A stretch of DNA of 43,057 bases from Pseudonocardiaceae bacterium (GTDB taxonomy: Bacteria; Actinomycetota; Actinomycetes; Mycobacteriales; Pseudonocardiaceae). The first letter of the stretch is position 1; each line of letters starts with the position of its first letter. Both the position numbers and the translations under genes were made by a program. Of this stretch, positions 23,800 to 31,395 are shown one piece after another. The stretch lies in assembly GCA_009379815.1 (NCBI GenBank), contig WHSY01000039.1:1-43057 (forward strand), read 5' to 3'. Under the pieces are notes generated by a model, which was not told where the DNA came from, ran no database searches, and worked only from the letters and a program-made list of their open reading frames with translations.

Positions 23800-25362
23800 T
23801 TACTCGCTCACGAGGCTGGTGCCGCCGGAGAACTGGGACAGCCGGAAGATCACGAACTCGGCGGGCTTGACGGGTGCGACGCCGATCTCACAGAGGACCT
23901 GGCCGGCGTCGATCCCCTCGGCCGGATTGGTCTCGTCATCACATTTGACGTAGAAGGCCTCGCCGGGTGTGGAGCCGAACAGCGCGCCCTTGCGCCACTC
24001 GTTGACCAGGAAGGCGTTGATCGTGCGGCGGATCCGTGCCCACAGCTCCCGGTCGTTCGGCTCGAAGACCACCCACTGGGTGCCGATCAGGATCGACTCC
24101 TCGAGGTAGTTGAACAGCCGGCGGATGTTGAGGTAGCGCCAGGCCGGGTCGGACGAGATCGTGCGGGCCCCCCACACCCGGATGCCGCGGCCGGGGAAGG
24201 CGCGCAGGCAGTTGATGCCCACCGGGTTGAGCAGGTCGTGCTCGGCCTTGGTGATCTGGGTCTGCAACGCGACCGCGCCCCGCACCACCTCGTTGGCGGG
24301 TGCCTTGTGCACGCCGCGGGTATCGTCGTTACGCCCCCAGATGCCGGCGACGAGGCCGGACGGCGGGACGAAGACGTTGGTGCCGCTGGCGGGGTCGAAC
24401 ACCTTGGGCCACGGCCAGTACAGCGACGCGTACTTGGAGTCGTAGCCGGCCTGCTCGACCCGCCACTCCTTGACCTGCTGCGCGTTGAGGCCGGGCGGCG
24501 CGTCGAGGATCGCGACCCGATCCCCCATCTGTTCGCAGTGACTGATGATGGCGAGCTGCACCGTCTGCACCATCTCCAGGTCCAGGTCACCCTGCTGGTA
24601 GGCGCTCATCAGATCCGGGACCGCGACCATGGTGACCTCGTCGACCGCCTCCAGGCCGGAGAAACCGGTGCGCTCGGCGGCGTTGCCGACGTAGTCGTCG
24701 GCGTCCAGCGACTGCGGCGACGGGTCGGGTGGGGCGGGGCGCTCCAGGGCCTGCTTGCCCTTCTCGACCTTCTCCACGGCGCCACTGGTCGTGGCCTCCT
24801 CCACCCGGACAGTGGTGGAGATGGCGTTGACGACGGTCATCAGGTTGTGGGTCTTCGACCCGGACTTCTTGGGCACCACCGGGTCGTACTCCTCCGGCGG
24901 CTTGCCCGTGGCGTGCACGATCAGCTTCACCGCGTCCGCAGGCGGATTGTCGTCCTTGCTGTCGACGACCTCGACCGTGATGTCCGGGGCGCTCTTTCCC
25001 GACTCGACCGCGATGAGGCGGTATGGGCCGATCGCGAGCTGCGGACTCGCGGGCAGCTCGGCCTTCGCGGGCTCCTTCGAGCCGTTGCCCTGCGCGCCGT
25101 TGCCGCCGATGCGGACCACGTAACAGGCCGAACCACCATTGGCCAGGTAGCCGTACACCGAGTGCGCCAGGTAGGTGTTCTCGACGAAGTCGCCGAAAGT
25201 CTGGGTGAACTGGGTCCAGTTCGTGATCAGGGTAGGGGTGTTGTACGGGCCCTGGGCGGCGAAGCCGACGAAAGCCGCCACCGCCGTGCCTACACCCTCG
25301 ACCGGGCGTGTCCCGGCCTCCGACTCCTCGACGTAGACGCCGGGTGACAGGTAGGTCGGCAT
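23800..25362 (-). CDS. Contractile sheath protein
   Basis: A 520-residue phage tail sheath family protein, first gene of the CIS operon. It begins MPTYLSPGVYVEESEAGTRP, continues with AAFVGFAAQGPYNTP and ANGGSACYVVRIGG, and ends with the conserved contractile core (INCLRAFPGRGIRVWGARTI, YLNIRRLFNYLEESI, ANRT-like RRTINAFLVNEWRKGALFG, EIGVAPVKPAEFVIFRLSQF). Residues about 150-280 are a variable surface insert. ATG 25362 has a GAGGAG site; the longer upstream frame adds basic shadow sequence and was rejected. Length and domain order are normal, so it should assemble and contract. Confidence 0.97.
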   Translation of the reverse strand: MPTYLSPGVYVEESEAGTRPVEGVGTAVAAFVGFAAQGPYNTPTLITNWTQFTQTFGDFVENTYLAHSVYGYLANGGSACYVVRIGGNGAQGNGSKEPAKAELPASPQLAIGPYRLIAVESGKSAPDITVEVVDSKDDNPPADAVKLIVHATGKPPEEYDPVVPKKSGSKTHNLMTVVNAISTTVRVEEATTSGAVEKVEKGKQALERPAPPDPSPQSLDADDYVGNAAERTGFSGLEAVDEVTMVAVPDLMSAYQQGDLDLEMVQTVQLAIISHCEQMGDRVAILDAPPGLNAQQVKEWRVEQAGYDSKYASLYWPWPKVFDPASGTNVFVPPSGLVAGIWGRNDDTRGVHKAPANEVVRGAVALQTQITKAEHDLLNPVGINCLRAFPGRGIRVWGARTISSDPAWRYLNIRRLFNYLEESILIGTQWVVFEPNDRELWARIRRTINAFLVNEWRKGALFGSTPGEAFYVKCDDETNPAEGIDAGQVLCEIGVAPVKPAEFVIFRLSQFSGGTSLVSE

Positions 25363-25587
25363 AACTCGCGCTCCTCTCCAAGCTCGCCGCGCCTGGGCGG
25401 CGTGGCCCGGATCGAGCATCGCGCCACACGACCCGGACGGGTATGGCCGAGTGGACGCGAGGTGGGGAAGGCAGCGGTGCACGATGGGGCATACCGGTCG
25501 CGCGGCGGGTTGTGCCCCTAATGCGGGCAACGTGGCCGTGTTCCGCGCGGCTGCGCGATGGCTGACTCGTCGGGCGGGAGGTCCGAC
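25363..25587. promoter_or_regulatory. Divergent promoter region of the CIS operon and the NlpC/P60 gene
   Basis: This 225-base gap must hold the promoters for the sheath operon (minus) and the hydrolase (plus). It contains an imperfect inverted repeat TGCCC-CTAATGC-GGGCA at 25513-25529. Nine bases to its left is CCGGTCGCGC at 25494-25503. Both elements recur, joined, in the candidate operator found in front of other CIS units, here with wider spacing. No convincing -10/-35 pair could be assigned. Confidence 0.45.
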
Positions 25588-26676
25588 ATGCGCCAGCACC
25601 ACTCGCGCGCCGCTCGTCGCCACGCGCGGCTACGCTCGCGAGGGGCACCGCCCAGGCGGCGGCCGTCGGCCCGGACGACCGGGCCCGCCCCGGCGGCGGT
25701 TCGGAGCCTGCTGGCGGCAATGCTGTTCGCTTCGGCCGGTGGTGGGGTGTGGGCGGGTTCCCTCGTGGTGGCCTCCGAGGCCGTACCGGCGGCGGGTCCC
25801 GCCGCAACAGCGCAGCAGCACCCCGTCGGGTTGCCGCCAGTGCCCGTGCTGGAGCTCGACTCTGCGCAGGCAGCCCGGCCGCTGGCCAGGAGTGCACCGA
25901 CCGGGCCCGTCGCGTCGGTCGCGGCGACGACCAGGCCTGCGCCTGACCCGCTGGTGCGCTGGGCTGCCGAGATCGCGCCCCTGCTCGGCGTCCCGGAATC
26001 CGCACTTGTCGGTTACGGGGCGGCCGACCTCGCGACGCAACAGGCGACACCGGGTTGCCGGCTGTCCTGGATCACGCTGGCCGCGATCGGGCAGGTCGGC
26101 TCGGCCGGGGTGGCGCCCGAGGACGGACGCGCCGCGGCGCTGGCGACCGCCGAGGCGCTGTGCGCCGGTGACCGCGACACCAGCACCGCGGACGGCTGGG
26201 TGTCTGCGGTGCGATCCGTCGGGGATGGTGCGGCCTCCGTGCAGCAGGTGCTGGCCGTCGCCACGATGTATGCCACCGCGGTGCGCACCGGCGTCCCGCT
26301 GCGCCCGGCGGCCGCGACCGCGATCGACTTCGCGGCCGCGCAGGTCGGCCTGCCCTACGTGTGGGGCGGCAACGGCCCGCAGCGCGGCGACGCGGGATTC
26401 GACTGCTCCGGGCTGACGACGGCCGCCTACGACACCGCGGGTGTCGACCTGCCCCGTACCGCGCACACCCAGTACTTCGCCACTGCCCGCGTGGCCCAGC
26501 TACGGCCCGGCGACCTCGTCTTCTACGGCAACCCCGCCACCAAGATCCACCATGTCGGGCTCTACATCGGCAACGGCCACATGATCAACGCGCCGACGTT
26601 CGGGCAGCCGGTGCAGGTCGAGCCCTACCGCTCGCTGGGTGACCACTTCGCCGGGGCAGGCCGACCCGTCACGTGA
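25588..26676 (+). CDS. Secreted NlpC/P60 peptidoglycan endopeptidase with degenerate transglycosylase-like domain
   Basis: A 362-residue exported protein with a basic N-terminus and one hydrophobic signal segment (SLLAAMLFASAGGGVWAGSL). The C-terminal NlpC/P60 domain should cleave cell-wall peptide stems: catalytic Cys273 in FDCSGLTTAAYD, His322 in HHVGLYIGNG, and Asn334 in MINAP as the third polar residue. Before it, residues about 130-235 look like a lytic-transglycosylase-type domain (PGCRLSWITLAAIGQVGSAG, GWVSAVRSVGDGAASVQQVL). There Gly171 takes the place of the catalytic Glu and the centre is shortened, so it is probably inactive. ATG 25588 has a GGGAGG site. Being divergent from the sheath gene, it might help a CIS cross or remodel the wall (inference). 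Confidence 0.88.
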   Translation: MRQHHSRAARRHARLRSRGAPPRRRPSARTTGPAPAAVRSLLAAMLFASAGGGVWAGSLVVASEAVPAAGPAATAQQHPVGLPPVPVLELDSAQAARPLARSAPTGPVASVAATTRPAPDPLVRWAAEIAPLLGVPESALVGYGAADLATQQATPGCRLSWITLAAIGQVGSAGVAPEDGRAAALATAEALCAGDRDTSTADGWVSAVRSVGDGAASVQQVLAVATMYATAVRTGVPLRPAAATAIDFAAAQVGLPYVWGGNGPQRGDAGFDCSGLTTAAYDTAGVDLPRTAHTQYFATARVAQLRPGDLVFYGNPATKIHHVGLYIGNGHMINAPTFGQPVQVEPYRSLGDHFAGAGRPVT

Positions 26677-26728
26677 TGTCCCCGATGATCCGGGCCAGCC
26701 CGGCCTCAAACGATCACCGGATCAGTGT

Positions 26729-26753
26729 GCTGTGCCCGTGCCGCGGACACAGC
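26729..26753. terminator. Hairpin downstream of the NlpC/P60 gene
   Basis: GCTGTGCCC (26729-26737) pairs with GGACACAGC (26745-26753) with one mismatch across a 7-base loop, 53 bases after the stop codon. There is no T run. A plausible weak terminator. Confidence 0.4.
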
Positions 26754-26819
26754 GTCACAGAGCGCTGATACCTGGCCGGTCGCGCTGCCCGTTCGGTCAC
26801 GTTGCGTCAGATGGTCACA
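26747..26819. repeat. Copy A of a ~75-bp intergenic repeat (pairs with 31245-31318)
   Basis: This stretch and 31245-31318 align over their whole length with one gap and scattered substitutions. The longest identical block, CCGGTCGCGCTGCCCGTTCGG, lies at 26776-26796 here. The repeat includes the candidate palindromic operator. It lies between the NlpC/P60 and DUF4143 genes, where no gene was found. Confidence 0.7.
26786..26799. promoter_or_regulatory. Candidate operator TGCCCGTTCGGTCA
   Basis: One-mismatch version of the palindrome TGCCCG-TT-CGGGCA shared by several CIS-locus gaps, 157 bases upstream of the DUF4143 gene. Confidence 0.4.
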
Positions 26820-26940
26820 CGGTGCGGGCTTGTGCCTCGATCGGCTCGTACCGATCGCCGAATGCGCCCATCGCGCCACTCATGTAGCGACCACTGTGCC
26901 AGTAGGCGAGCGTCCAGCGTGCCAGGTCCGTGCCGTCTAG
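26815..26940 (-). other. Possible gene fragment upstream of the DUF4143 gene
   Basis: On the minus strand this stretch encodes about 41 residues ending in a stop, with a protein-like, aromatic-rich composition (ARWTLAYWHSGRYMSGAMGA). It has no proper start of its own and runs back into the DUF4143 gene's antisense. It may be the end of a lost gene or coincidence. Confidence 0.2.
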
Positions 26941-26948
26941 CGTGCCAG
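26911..26948. promoter_or_regulatory. Direct repeats and possible -10 box before the DUF4143 gene
   Basis: CGTCCAGCGTGCCAG (26911-26925) and CGTCTAGCGTGCCAG (26934-26948) differ at one base and are 23 bases apart; a partial third copy lies near 26891. TATGCT at 26954-26959 could be a -10 box. In that case the transcript would start at or near the ATG at 26968 and be leaderless. Confidence 0.35.
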
Positions 26949-26955
26949 CTCGGCT

Positions 26956-28251
26956 ATGCTGAACGCTATGGTCGGTACCGGTAGCACCCCTTTGGGCCGC
27001 GTTGTCCCTCGACGGGCGACGCACGCGGTAGCCGATGCGCTCGCGGATACCCGCGTCGTGCTGATAGTCGGTGCCCGCCAGTGCGGCAAGAGCACGCTCG
27101 CCTGCGAGGCGGCTCGGCACCGCGAGGCGGAATGGCGCAACCTTGACACTGCGGTGACGAGGCAGTCCGCTGCCGCGGATCCCAGTGGATTCGTGGCGTT
27201 TCCGGAACTCATGGTCATCGACGAGATCCAGCGGGCTCCCGAACTCCTGCTCGCGATCAAGGAAGAGGTCGACACCGACCCACGGCCCGGCAGGTACCTG
27301 CTCACCGGGTCGGCGCGGATCCTGGGCCTGCGTGCGCTGCCTGACACCCTGCCGGGCCGCACGGAGACCGTCGAGCTGTGGCCGTTTTCGCAAGGTGAGA
27401 TCGACGGTGTCGAGGACGGCTTCGTCGATGCGGTCTTCGCGGAGAGTGCAGTCCCGTTTCGGGAGTCGACGGTGGAGCGACGGGAGTACGCCGAGCGGAT
27501 CGTGCGCGGTGGCTTCCCCGAGGCCGTGGCACGGATCAACCCGCGCCGCCGCGCCCGCTTCTTCGACTCCTACGTCGGTGATCTCGTCGCCCGAGACGTC
27601 AGCCAGCTCTCGGAGATCGAGCGGCCGGCCCAGCTGCGCGCCCTCCTTCGGCTGCTCGCGGCCCGGTCCGGCCAACTCCTCGTCGGCAATGCGCTGAGCA
27701 GCGATCTCCGTCTGTCAGCGCGCTCCGTACATCGCTACCTCGGTCTGCTCGAAGAGGTCTTTCTGATCAAGCGCATTCCCGCCTGGTCGCGGAACCTGTC
27801 GACCCGCGCGATCGGGACACCCAAGGTTGCCTTCGTGGACTCGGGGGTGGCGGCGAATCTCCTGGACTGCGATGCGCGAAGCCTGCAACGGCCCGAGGCT
27901 CCCTTGGGCCCGCTCTTGGAGAGCTTCGTGCTGATGGAGCTCGCGCGCCAACTCACCTGGTCGCGGCGTCGGGTCGAGCTCGCCCACTACCGAACCAAGG
28001 ACAACATCGAAGTGGACGCAGTTCTCGAGGACCGACAGGGCCGGGTGGTCGGCATCGAAGTAAAGGCGGCGTCGACGGTGAACACCGCGGACTTCCGCGG
28101 GCTCCGGCATCTTGCCGACCGGCTGGGTACCGACTTCCACGCCGGGATCGTTCTGCACACCGGCACCCAGGCTCTTCCGTTCGGTCCCCGGCTGCAGGCG
28201 ATGCCGGTCAGTAGCCTCTGGGAGCTCGGCGGGCCGTCTCCCGACGAGTAG
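26956..28251 (+). CDS. AAA ATPase with DUF4143 domain
   Basis: A 431-residue member of the widespread 'ATP-binding protein, DUF4143' family. The N-terminal AAA_14 ATPase has Walker A GARQCGKS at residues 39-46 and Walker B LMVIDEIQRAP with Asp89/Glu90, followed by the sensor LLTGSARIL. The C-terminal DUF4143 has a PD-(D/E)xK nuclease-like pattern (NIEVDAVLEDRQGRVVGIEV), with Asp, Glu and Lys in the expected order (VDAV...GIEVKAA). The cellular role of the family is unknown. It appears as a scattered accessory gene in bacteria and archaea, so its presence here may be incidental. ATG 26956 or 26968 could start it. Its codons look less GC-biased than those of the CIS operon. Confidence 0.88.
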   Translation: MLNAMVGTGSTPLGRVVPRRATHAVADALADTRVVLIVGARQCGKSTLACEAARHREAEWRNLDTAVTRQSAAADPSGFVAFPELMVIDEIQRAPELLLAIKEEVDTDPRPGRYLLTGSARILGLRALPDTLPGRTETVELWPFSQGEIDGVEDGFVDAVFAESAVPFRESTVERREYAERIVRGGFPEAVARINPRRRARFFDSYVGDLVARDVSQLSEIERPAQLRALLRLLAARSGQLLVGNALSSDLRLSARSVHRYLGLLEEVFLIKRIPAWSRNLSTRAIGTPKVAFVDSGVAANLLDCDARSLQRPEAPLGPLLESFVLMELARQLTWSRRRVELAHYRTKDNIEVDAVLEDRQGRVVGIEVKAASTVNTADFRGLRHLADRLGTDFHAGIVLHTGTQALPFGPRLQAMPVSSLWELGGPSPDE

Positions 28252-28295
28252 CGGCCGTACGGCAAGCCCCGCAGCGACACAAGGCGGTCATCCGA

Positions 28296-28331
28296 TGCCC
28301 GATCAGGCGATCGGCGCTGCCCGTTCGGCGA
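28296..28331. promoter_or_regulatory. Candidate double operator upstream of the DUF4157 gene
   Basis: TGCCCGATCAGGCGA (28296-28310) and TGCCCGTTCGGCGA (28318-28331) are two degenerate palindromes of the same class, about 22 bases apart centre to centre and so on the same DNA face. The second ends 66 bases before the start codon. A further degenerate copy lies inside the gene at 28465-28478. Confidence 0.4.
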
Positions 28332-28397
28332 GCAGCAAGGGTTAGTACCTGACCCGATGCTGTGCCACGCTGGTTTCCGCATGAGGAGGTCGGTCGC

Positions 28398-29012
28398 ATG
28401 CGTCAGCACACCGGATACGCAGCCGCCACCCGTCGCGCTCTCGCAGCGCGTCAGCGGGGCAGTCGGACCGAACGGGTAGATCCACGCGCGCCACTGTCGC
28501 CTCGCTCCCTGCTGGCCGCGCAGCGTCTGGCCGGTAACTCGGCTGTCGCGGCGCTGGTCCAGCGCCAGGAGGACGAGGCAGTCGCAGGCCAGCGAGTCCG
28601 GTCGGTGCTGCAATCCGGTGGTGCGCCGCTCGACGCCGCGTTCCAGACACGGGCCGAGAACTACCTCGGCGCCGAGCTGTCGCACGTGAGGGTCCATCAC
28701 GACCGCGCAGCGGCGGCGTCGGCACGAGCTGTGCAGTCGCAGGCCTATACCAGCGGCTCGCACATCGTGTTCGGATCCGGGAAGTACGACCCGGCCTCGT
28801 CGGTCGGTCAGCAGCGGCTGGCTCACGAACTCACGCATGTCGTGCAGCAGCAACGGGGGCCGGTGGCCGGGACCGTCGGTGCAAGCGGGCTCAAGATCAG
28901 TGACCCGTCCGACCGCTTTGAGCGGGAAGCAGAGCGAGTCGGTAAGGCGTTTGTTTCCGACGGAGCCGCCCACCACATCAAAGGAAACGACTCTGCCGGC
29001 GAGGACGACTGA
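28398..29012 (+). CDS. DUF4157 zinc-metallopeptidase-like protein, candidate CIS effector
   Basis: A 204-residue protein. The DUF4157 core spans about residues 70-185 (GAPLDAAFQTRAENYLGAEL, VRVHHDRAAAASARAV, AYTSGSHIVFGSGKY) and holds the zinc motif HELTH at 143-147, with Glu residues in SDRFEREAERVG as likely further ligands. DUF4157 is one of the domains most often linked to extracellular CIS cargo, where it is thought to be a processing or loading domain. The N-terminus has the associated LLAAQRLAGNSAVAALVQRQ helix motif. No extra toxin domain follows, so the peptidase itself would be the activity, or this is an adaptor. ATG 28398 has a GAGGAGG site. It stands alone, downstream of the candidate operators. 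Confidence 0.9.
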   Translation: MRQHTGYAAATRRALAARQRGSRTERVDPRAPLSPRSLLAAQRLAGNSAVAALVQRQEDEAVAGQRVRSVLQSGGAPLDAAFQTRAENYLGAELSHVRVHHDRAAAASARAVQSQAYTSGSHIVFGSGKYDPASSVGQQRLAHELTHVVQQQRGPVAGTVGASGLKISDPSDRFEREAERVGKAFVSDGAAHHIKGNDSAGEDD

Positions 29013-29092
29013 CCGATAGCCGCAACGCGTAGGCTCTCCCGCGCCCTACGTCGCCGATCCACGAGGCGGCGGTCCCGTACTCACAGGGCCAC

Positions 29093-29245
29093 TCAAGATG
29101 GCGAGCACGATGGTGTCGAGCGCGCGGCATCGAACGTCATAATCGAGCCGGTATCCAGTGCGCGCTGCACGTCGGCTCGTGAGGTTGTCACGTCGATTCG
29201 TGCCTGATGAGCGACGGTTGCCCCGATCGGCTGGCGGGAGGTCAT
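29093..29245 (-). other. Weak 50-codon reading frame coupled to the CIS ATPase stop
   Basis: An ATG overlaps the stop of the ATPase gene in an ATGA arrangement and opens a 50-codon frame. Its third positions are less GC-rich than those of neighbouring genes, and the product is not recognised. In the next frame the same DNA reads YRLDYDVRCRALDTIVLAIL, which resembles the last strand of RelE/ParE toxins. A decayed toxin gene is as likely as a real small gene. The remainder of 29013-29241 holds nothing I can identify. Confidence 0.25.
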
Positions 29246-31215
29246 GGTTGGTTCCCGTGCGGGGCTGGAAATGGCTCCGGGGCGAGGCGGCCGAGCTTGC
29301 GGTACTCGCCGTCGACGGCGGCGAGCAGGTCGGCCATGGTCAACGGGCGGTCGGCGTCGGCGGCGAGGTAGGCCGCGGTGACCGCAGCCGAGCGGATGTC
29401 ACCGCCGGCGAGGTCGAAGGTGGCCGCGCAGCGGTCCAGGTCGAGATCCGCGTCGCGGGGCAGCGTCGTGCCCAGGCAGACGTCCCACAGCGCACGGCGC
29501 ATCTTCTCGTCGGGCAGCGGGAAGTCGACGACCATGTCGAGCCGGCGGGTGAAGGCATCGTCGAGGTTGGCCCGCAGGTTGGTGGCCAGCACCGCCAGCC
29601 CGTCGAAGGACTCCATGCGCTGCAGCAGGTAGGCACTTTCGATGTTGGCGTAGCGGTCGTGGGCGTCGGAGACCGCCGAGCGCTTCCCGAAGATCGCATC
29701 GGCCTCGTCGAACAGCAGCACCGCGTTGACCCCGGCGGCCTCGCTGAAGATCCGCTCGAGGTTCTTCTCGGTCTCCCCTACGTACTTGTCGACCACCGCC
29801 GCCAGATCGACGGCGTAGAGGTCGAGGCCGAGCTCACCCGCGATCACCTCGGCGGCGGTGGTCTTGCCGGTGCCCGATTCGCCGGTGAACAGTGCGCTGA
29901 CCCCCAGCCCGCGCCCGCCACCGGGTCGCATGCCCCACTCGCCGAGCACCCGGTCGCGGTGCCGCGCCCGGGCGACGAGCTCGTGCAGCGCACCCAGGGT
30001 CCGCTCCGGCGCGACGAGCTGCGCCCAGCCCACCGCGGGCACGATGTGCCGGGCGAGGCGCTGCAGCCCTGCCGCGCTCTGCGCCCGGGCTCCCGCTCGC
30101 AGCGCGGTCCCGGTCACCGCCGAGCCCGCGGCGGCGGCGCGGGCGGCGGCCGCGGCCTGCGCGATCGCCTCCGGCCCGAGCCGGAACCCGGCGGTCTCGG
30201 TCACCGGGTCGATGCCTGCGGCAGCCTGCCCGTCGAGCTGCGCGGCCCACAACGCGCGGCGCTGCTCGGCAGTCGGGTCGGGCACCGTGACCAGCAGCGG
30301 GGCCTGCGCGGCCCACGCCGGGTCCCAGCTGGCCGTGCCGTGTAGCAGCACCGGCACGCCCAATCCGGCCAGCGAGCGGATCAGGCCGGCAGGACTCGAC
30401 GTCCCGACCGGGCCGGCGACCACTCCCGCCCCGCGCAGCCGCGCCTCCCGGCCCAATGCCCGGGCCAGCGCGCCGGAATCGGCGTCGGCCAGGTGCAGCG
30501 AGAGATCGACGTCGAGCACCGGACGCGCGGCGGCGCGCAACGCCACTGCTGCCATGGCGCGCCCGGAGCCCGCCGCCGAGTGCCGAAGATAGCCCAGGCG
30601 CATGCCCTGGCGTAGCGCCGCCGCAACCGGCTCGGCCCCGCCGACGGTTGCAACGGACGGCTCACGCAGCACGCCGACGAGATCGGCATCGGCCCGGTCA
30701 TCACCCAGCAGGTGGGCGACGACCCGATCGGGCACCCGCAACGCGCGGGACAGCAGTGGGCGCTCGGTGTCCTCGACCACGACCAGTCCCCCGTCGACCA
30801 GCGCCGATCCGGGCGAGAGCCGGGCCCGACCGACCGTGTCCGCGGCGGGCAGCCCGCACAGCGCCAGCGCCAGCTCCACGCTGGCACGCCGGCGGGTGAC
30901 GTCGTCGTTGAGGTAGCCGTAGAGCTGCTCGAACCGACTGTCCACGTCCGGGGCCAGCGCGACGAGCAGCAGCCCGACGTCGAGCCCGTCGAGGCCGAAC
31001 GCGGCGGCAAACGGTGCCAGCTCTTCGAGCTCGGGCTCGGGCGATCCCACCAGCATCGCGGGCCGGTCGAGGATCGCTGCCACGGCCTCGTCGGACAGGT
31101 ACAAACCCCGGAACGGGTCGTCGGGCGCCGGATCGATGGCGCGCCGTTCGACGATCAGGGCACGGACCCGGTACTCGATCCGCACCAGCCCTGCCAGCAC
31201 GGCCTCGACGGTCAC
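29242..31215 (-). CDS. CIS-associated AAA+ ATPase (Pvc15-like)
   Basis: A protein of about 657 residues. The C-terminal AAA+ module has Walker A GESGTGKT (about 445-452), Walker B VLLFDEADAIFGKR (about 498-511), a sensor-1 LATNLRANLD and arginine finger region FTRRLDMVVDFPLPDE. An upstream degenerate nucleotide-binding module has a P-loop-like GSGRAMAA (about 216-223), where Arg replaces the Lys. This two-part design matches the ATPase of extracellular CIS, thought to act in assembly or cargo loading. GTG 31215 begins the conserved TVEAVLAGLVRIEYRVRALI segment; the frame is open to 31299 but that part lies over an intergenic repeat. It is separated from the main operon, next to a toxin-antitoxin pair and the cap gene. 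Confidence 0.92.
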   Translation of the reverse strand: MTVEAVLAGLVRIEYRVRALIVERRAIDPAPDDPFRGLYLSDEAVAAILDRPAMLVGSPEPELEELAPFAAAFGLDGLDVGLLLVALAPDVDSRFEQLYGYLNDDVTRRRASVELALALCGLPAADTVGRARLSPGSALVDGGLVVVEDTERPLLSRALRVPDRVVAHLLGDDRADADLVGVLREPSVATVGGAEPVAAALRQGMRLGYLRHSAAGSGRAMAAVALRAAARPVLDVDLSLHLADADSGALARALGREARLRGAGVVAGPVGTSSPAGLIRSLAGLGVPVLLHGTASWDPAWAAQAPLLVTVPDPTAEQRRALWAAQLDGQAAAGIDPVTETAGFRLGPEAIAQAAAAARAAAAGSAVTGTALRAGARAQSAAGLQRLARHIVPAVGWAQLVAPERTLGALHELVARARHRDRVLGEWGMRPGGGRGLGVSALFTGESGTGKTTAAEVIAGELGLDLYAVDLAAVVDKYVGETEKNLERIFSEAAGVNAVLLFDEADAIFGKRSAVSDAHDRYANIESAYLLQRMESFDGLAVLATNLRANLDDAFTRRLDMVVDFPLPDEKMRRALWDVCLGTTLPRDADLDLDRCAATFDLAGGDIRSAAVTAAYLAADADRPLTMADLLAAVDGEYRKLGRLAPEPFPAPHGNQP

Positions 31216-31244
31216 CCGGTCAGCGTGCCGCGCGCGTGAGGTGG

Positions 31245-31318
31245 GCACAGCGTCAGCGAGCGCCGTTACCAGGGCCGGTCGCGCTGCCCGTTCGGGCACA
31301 CGGGGTCAGTTGGTCACG
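31245..31318. repeat. Copy B of the ~75-bp intergenic repeat
   Basis: Partner of 26747-26819, upstream of the CIS ATPase start. It contains the perfect candidate operator at 31285-31298. The two copies share the same plus-strand orientation although their nearest downstream genes are on opposite strands. Confidence 0.7.
31285..31298. promoter_or_regulatory. Perfect candidate operator TGCCCGTTCGGGCA upstream of the CIS ATPase
   Basis: A 14-base perfect inverted repeat except for its central TT, 70 bases upstream of the ATPase GTG, preceded directly by CCGGTCGCGC. Confidence 0.45.
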
Positions 31319-31395
31319 CACCGAGCATGTCGGGCGGCCACGCCGAGATCACATCTCCGCGCTGTGACATCCGCAACGAGACCAGGCCGACAGCG

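Noticed and set aside
25363-25587. A tRNA or attachment site at the head of the CIS operon
   Set aside because: No cloverleaf or integrase-type repeat could be formed; only the imperfect palindrome was found.
26815-27675. 286-codon minus-strand frame over the DUF4143 gene
   Set aside because: Antisense to an intact ATPase with Walker motifs. Only its last ~41 codons lie outside the gene and are reported separately as a possible fragment.
29158-30345. 395-codon plus-strand frame over the CIS ATPase
   Set aside because: Antisense shadow; the minus strand has complete Walker motifs.
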